From: JAAYCB01 sp012744395
GTDB taxonomy: Bacteria; Planctomycetota; Planctomycetia; Pirellulales; Thermoguttaceae
DNA length: 16,353 bases
Direction: 5' to 3'
Assembly (NCBI GenBank): GCA_028703175.1
Contig: JAQVNJ010000134.1
Span: 1 to 16,353 of the forward strand
Position 1 is the stretch's first letter. Every line of letters begins with the position of its first letter. Shown piece by piece: positions 14,294-16,353 of the stretch. Made by a program: the position numbers and the translations under genes. The notes beneath the pieces were generated by a model. The model worked only from the letters and a program-made list of their open reading frames with translations, did not search any database and was not told the DNA's origin.

Positions 14294-14668
14294 GGGGGAT
14301 TTCACGCGGAGACGCGGACGGGGGGATAGGAGGTTTTCGGTTTTCAGTTTTCAGAAAGAAGGGGAGAGGCGGCCACGGATGAAACACGGATGGATCACGG
14401 ATAAGAGGGAGGGGGGCAAAAGTGAATGTTGGGTCATTGGTGGCGCTTTAAGGGGGAAGGGATCGCGAAAGCGCGAAAGAGCGAAAGCGCGAAAAAAAAC
14501 AAGTAGTGCTTTGGGGGGAAGGGCTGGACATTCATCTTCTCTGATTTCGCGCTTTCGCCCTTTCGCCCTTTCGCGATTGTCCGGACAATTACGTCAAATC
14601 CTCCCTTCGGCCGCGTTTCATCGGTGGCTGAATTCTTCTTCTGACGGCTGATGGCTGATAGCTGACGG
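14294..14668. other. Repeat-packed spacer
   Basis: There is no gene in these 375 bases. Contents in order are: TCACGCGGAGACGCGGA (14302-14318, repeated at 15961-15977); three TTTTC(A/G)G heptamers (14334-14354); three 11-bp CACGGAT units starting at 14374, 14385 and 14396; a long inverted repeat (14462-14577); and the start of the CTGACGGCTGA cluster. Confidence 0.8.
14462..14577. repeat. 33-bp inverted repeat of GCGAAA units
   Basis: The left arm 14462-14494 and right arm 14545-14577 are complementary at 31 of 33 positions and enclose 50 bases. Both arms are built from ATCGCGAAAG/GCGAAAG units, so each arm is also a short tandem repeat. It lies downstream of the ATP-grasp gene (minus strand) and could stop transcription or form a cruciform. 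Confidence 0.85.
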
Positions 14669-15925
14669 CTATCTGACTCCCAAGAGGTCCCGGGGCTCGG
14701 ATCTTTTCAGGCGCTTGAGGATCATCTGCTTGAGGTCGACGAAGAACGGCTTGGGGTCGCTCCAGGCGAAGGAGTCGTCTTTCGTCCAGGGGCCGCAGTT
14801 CCAAACGAAGCGGGCGATCGCGCCGAGCTTGCTCAGCCGCTTCTGGTCGGGCGGGAGCGGCTCGCCGCCGATCATGCCGAGCAGCCAGTTGGCGTCGCCG
14901 CCGAGGATGCGGGTACGGAGGCCGAGGCGGTAATTGCCCGTGCGCATCCCGTCCGGTTCGAAGTGGCTCTGCCAGAGGAGGAACGGCGAGTCGAAGCCGG
15001 CCATGATCACCGTCGGCTGGCCGCCGCACATCCGCGGATTGATCTCCAGGAAGATGTACTCGCCGCTCTTGGGGTCGTAATGGAACTGGCAGGTGGCGAT
15101 CCCCTCCCAGTTGAGCGCCTGGAGGAGGCGGACGGCGTCGCGGGCGAGCCCTTCGTGGCGGCAGGATACCCGCTGCACGGTCACGCCGCCGGCGAGCGGC
15201 GCGTGGTGCTCGCCGATGTATTCGCCGACCATGAACGGTTCGCCCTGGTGCATGAGGATGTGGATGTGGTCCTCCACGCCCGGGTGATACTCCTGGACAA
15301 TGATGTTGTCGGCGAATCCGTCGAGGCTGGCGCGGAGCTTGTCGAGCTCGGCCTGGTCGCGGGCGTAGCCGGCCTTCCATGGGGCTCGGCCGGCGGCGCT
15401 TGCATCGTTCTGGCGGGCGGTGCGGAGAACGAGGGGGAAGCGGAGCGGCTCGCCGGGATCGGCCGCGAGGCGGTCGAGCGTCGTGCCTCGGGCAACGGGG
15501 ATGCCGAGCTGCTGGCACAACGCGTGCAGGTAGGCCTTGTCGGTCGCCTTTTCAAAGCATTCGCCCCCTGGGGAGAAGACGTGAACCTCCGGCTCGAAGC
15601 GGCGGCGGTGCTCGATCAGCGCTTTGTGCAGTCCCTCGGCGACCGGCATGATCGAGCCGACGTCGAGCTCCTTGGCGAGCGCTTCGAGCTGGTCGACCGG
15701 CGGCGGGGCATCGGGCGAGCGGTCGAACATCCAGGCGCCGGCCGCGTGGCGGCTATGGGCCGACTGGCCTTGCGGCGAGTTGCAGACAACGAAGGCGGAA
15801 AGGCCGCCGCGGGCGAGGCTGCGGAGCATCGAGAGACCGACCTGGGTGTCGCCGCAGATGGCGAGGATTTTGCGGCGCCGGGGCGTGGCGAGATGGGCGG
15901 GGGTGGGAGGGCGGATGCGGAGCAT
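14669..15925 (-). CDS. ATP-grasp carboxylate-amine ligase-like protein
   Basis: 418 residues. An N-terminal Rossmann-like domain begins RRKILAICGDTQVGLSMLRS. The ATP-grasp domain follows, with EKATDKAYLHALCQQLGIPV (125-144), the adenine-side strand FPLVLRTARQND (163-174), IIVQEYHPGVEDHIHI (208-223) and the metal motif IFLEINPRMCGGQP (291-304, Glu294, Asn296). This superfamily joins a carboxylate to an amine or thiol using ATP; the partners are unknown. A longer frame begins at 16042, but that ATG overlaps a perfect TATAAT, so the internal ATG 15925 is preferred; no clear Shine-Dalgarno is seen. Its TAG stop lies at the edge of a CTGACGGCTGA repeat. Minus-strand neighbours are YdcF upstream and the deacetylase downstream. 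Confidence 0.82.
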   Translation of the reverse strand: MLRIRPPTPAHLATPRRRKILAICGDTQVGLSMLRSLARGGLSAFVVCNSPQGQSAHSRHAAGAWMFDRSPDAPPPVDQLEALAKELDVGSIMPVAEGLHKALIEHRRRFEPEVHVFSPGGECFEKATDKAYLHALCQQLGIPVARGTTLDRLAADPGEPLRFPLVLRTARQNDASAAGRAPWKAGYARDQAELDKLRASLDGFADNIIVQEYHPGVEDHIHILMHQGEPFMVGEYIGEHHAPLAGGVTVQRVSCRHEGLARDAVRLLQALNWEGIATCQFHYDPKSGEYIFLEINPRMCGGQPTVIMAGFDSPFLLWQSHFEPDGMRTGNYRLGLRTRILGGDANWLLGMIGGEPLPPDQKRLSKLGAIARFVWNCGPWTKDDSFAWSDPKPFFVDLKQMILKRLKRSEPRDLLGVR

Positions 15926-15960
15926 CTTGGAAAGCGGAAAGGGGAAAGGGGGAACCGCAG

Positions 15961-15977
15961 TCACGCGGAGACGCGGA
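15961..15977. repeat. TCACGCGGAGACGCGGA repeat, second copy
   Basis: An exact 17-base match to 14302-14318. Both copies lie within 40 bases upstream of a minus-strand start codon (15925 and 14293). Confidence 0.7.
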
Positions 15978-16040
15978 TTTGGGGGCGGTGTTCTGAGTTG
16001 CTGATGGATGATGGCTGCCCGGCTGCCCGGCGGAGTGGGC

Positions 16041-16069
16041 ATTATAGAGGATGGATGTTTTTTTGGAAG
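16041..16069 (-). promoter_or_regulatory. Possible promoter of the ATP-grasp gene
   Basis: On the minus strand, a perfect -10 box TATAAT lies at 16046-16041, with only a weak -35 (CTTCCA, 16069-16064) at 17 bases. It would give a leader of about 110 bases before ATG 15925, which contains the C/T-rich stretch and the 17-base repeat. Confidence 0.4.
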
Positions 16070-16114
16070 GATTTGTTTGAACGCTTGAGAGGATTGGAGG
16101 GAGGTCGAATTCGG

Positions 16115-16353
16115 TCAAATCCGGTCGGTGAGCCAGTACCAGGCCAGGCCGAGCCACTCGTGCCAGGCGTCGGAAACATCGCTTGCCGCCTCGACGCTGG
16201 GAATGAAGGCCGCGGGCGCGAAGGGGTGTTCGGCGGCGGTGCGGTAGCGGCAGCCGGAGGGGAGGACTCTCGTGCCCTGGCGGCGAAAGCATCTTTCCGC
16301 CCGCGTCAGGCTGGCGGCGTCGGTGATGAGGACTGCGCGGTTGAGGCCGCGCT
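16115..16353 (-). CDS. YdcF/DUF218 family protein, C-terminal part
   Basis: The frame enters from the right edge and ends at TGA 16117-16115; 79 residues are visible. It begins RGLNRAVLITDAASLTRAER, matching the V-L-V-T-D/S-x-x-H-x-x-R-A motif in the second half of DUF218 (SanA, YdcF, ElyC) proteins. It then has VLPSGCRYR (the conserved V-x-P segment) and ends EWLGLAWYWLTDRI, matching the E-x-x-G-x-x-x-Y tail. Family members are envelope-associated and linked to cell-wall or polysaccharide precursor metabolism, with no firm reaction known. The family's His in the first motif is Ala-Ser here. The N-terminal half, including membrane segments, is outside the window. Confidence 0.75.
   Translation of the reverse strand, partial: RGLNRAVLITDAASLTRAERCFRRQGTRVLPSGCRYRTAAEHPFAPAAFIPSVEAASDVSDAWHEWLGLAWYWLTDRI

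Noticed and set aside
13238..14329. 363-residue plus-strand frame
   Set aside because: Antisense shadow of the polysaccharide deacetylase gene.

Overview
The window is GC-rich bacterial chromosome, most likely from a planctomycete (Pirellulales-like). This is inferred from three things: Tat-exported FAD and Gfo/Idh/MocA oxidoreductases, a FemAB-type protein of the PEP-CTERM/exosortase-associated group, and gene spacers packed with short palindromic and heptamer repeats. No rRNA, tRNA, CRISPR array, integrase or intact insertion sequence is visible.

Region 1 (1-5.8 kb) looks like carbohydrate catabolism. It holds a Tat-signal FAD oxidoreductase (+) and a Tat-signal Gfo/Idh/MocA oxidoreductase (-), which converge on a strong bidirectional hairpin. 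A secreted GH29-like (alpha-L-fucosidase-like) protein (-) follows, divergent from a xylose-isomerase-family enzyme (+) that has a clear promoter and ribosome binding site. The xylose isomerase homologue appears to carry His where a conserved metal-ligand Asp is expected. The 2.84-3.36 kb spacer holds a dead hicA toxin remnant.

Region 2 (5.8-16.35 kb) looks like a surface-polysaccharide locus. It holds a small conserved-looking ORF, an ECF-type sigma factor tightly coupled to a UDP-GlcNAc 2-epimerase (wecB), a FemAB-like acyltransferase, a CapA-family protein, a CapK/PaaK-like adenylate-forming ligase, a polysaccharide deacetylase, an ATP-grasp ligase and the C-terminal end of a YdcF/DUF218 protein. 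The epimerase can supply UDP-ManNAc. The deacetylase could free amines on a glycan. The adenylating enzyme, ATP-grasp protein, FemAB protein and CapA could then join carboxylates and amines. This suggests, but does not prove, an amide- or amino-acid-decorated exopolysaccharide whose epimerase is co-expressed with a dedicated sigma factor.

The most unusual content is between the genes. There is an 11-copy GAATGTC array; four copies of a roughly 105-bp element that starts GTAGGGTGG and ends GCCCCACC, two of them as an inverted pair; and a hairpin family whose stems co-vary between copies while the CCGGGAGA loop is kept. A second hairpin family is built on GCTTGGCAAC. A 33-bp inverted repeat of GCGAAA units is also present. 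At least four genes end on a TAG stop that lies inside or at the edge of one of these repeats. A DUF433 antitoxin-like gene also survives as a remnant whose tail is one of the repeats.
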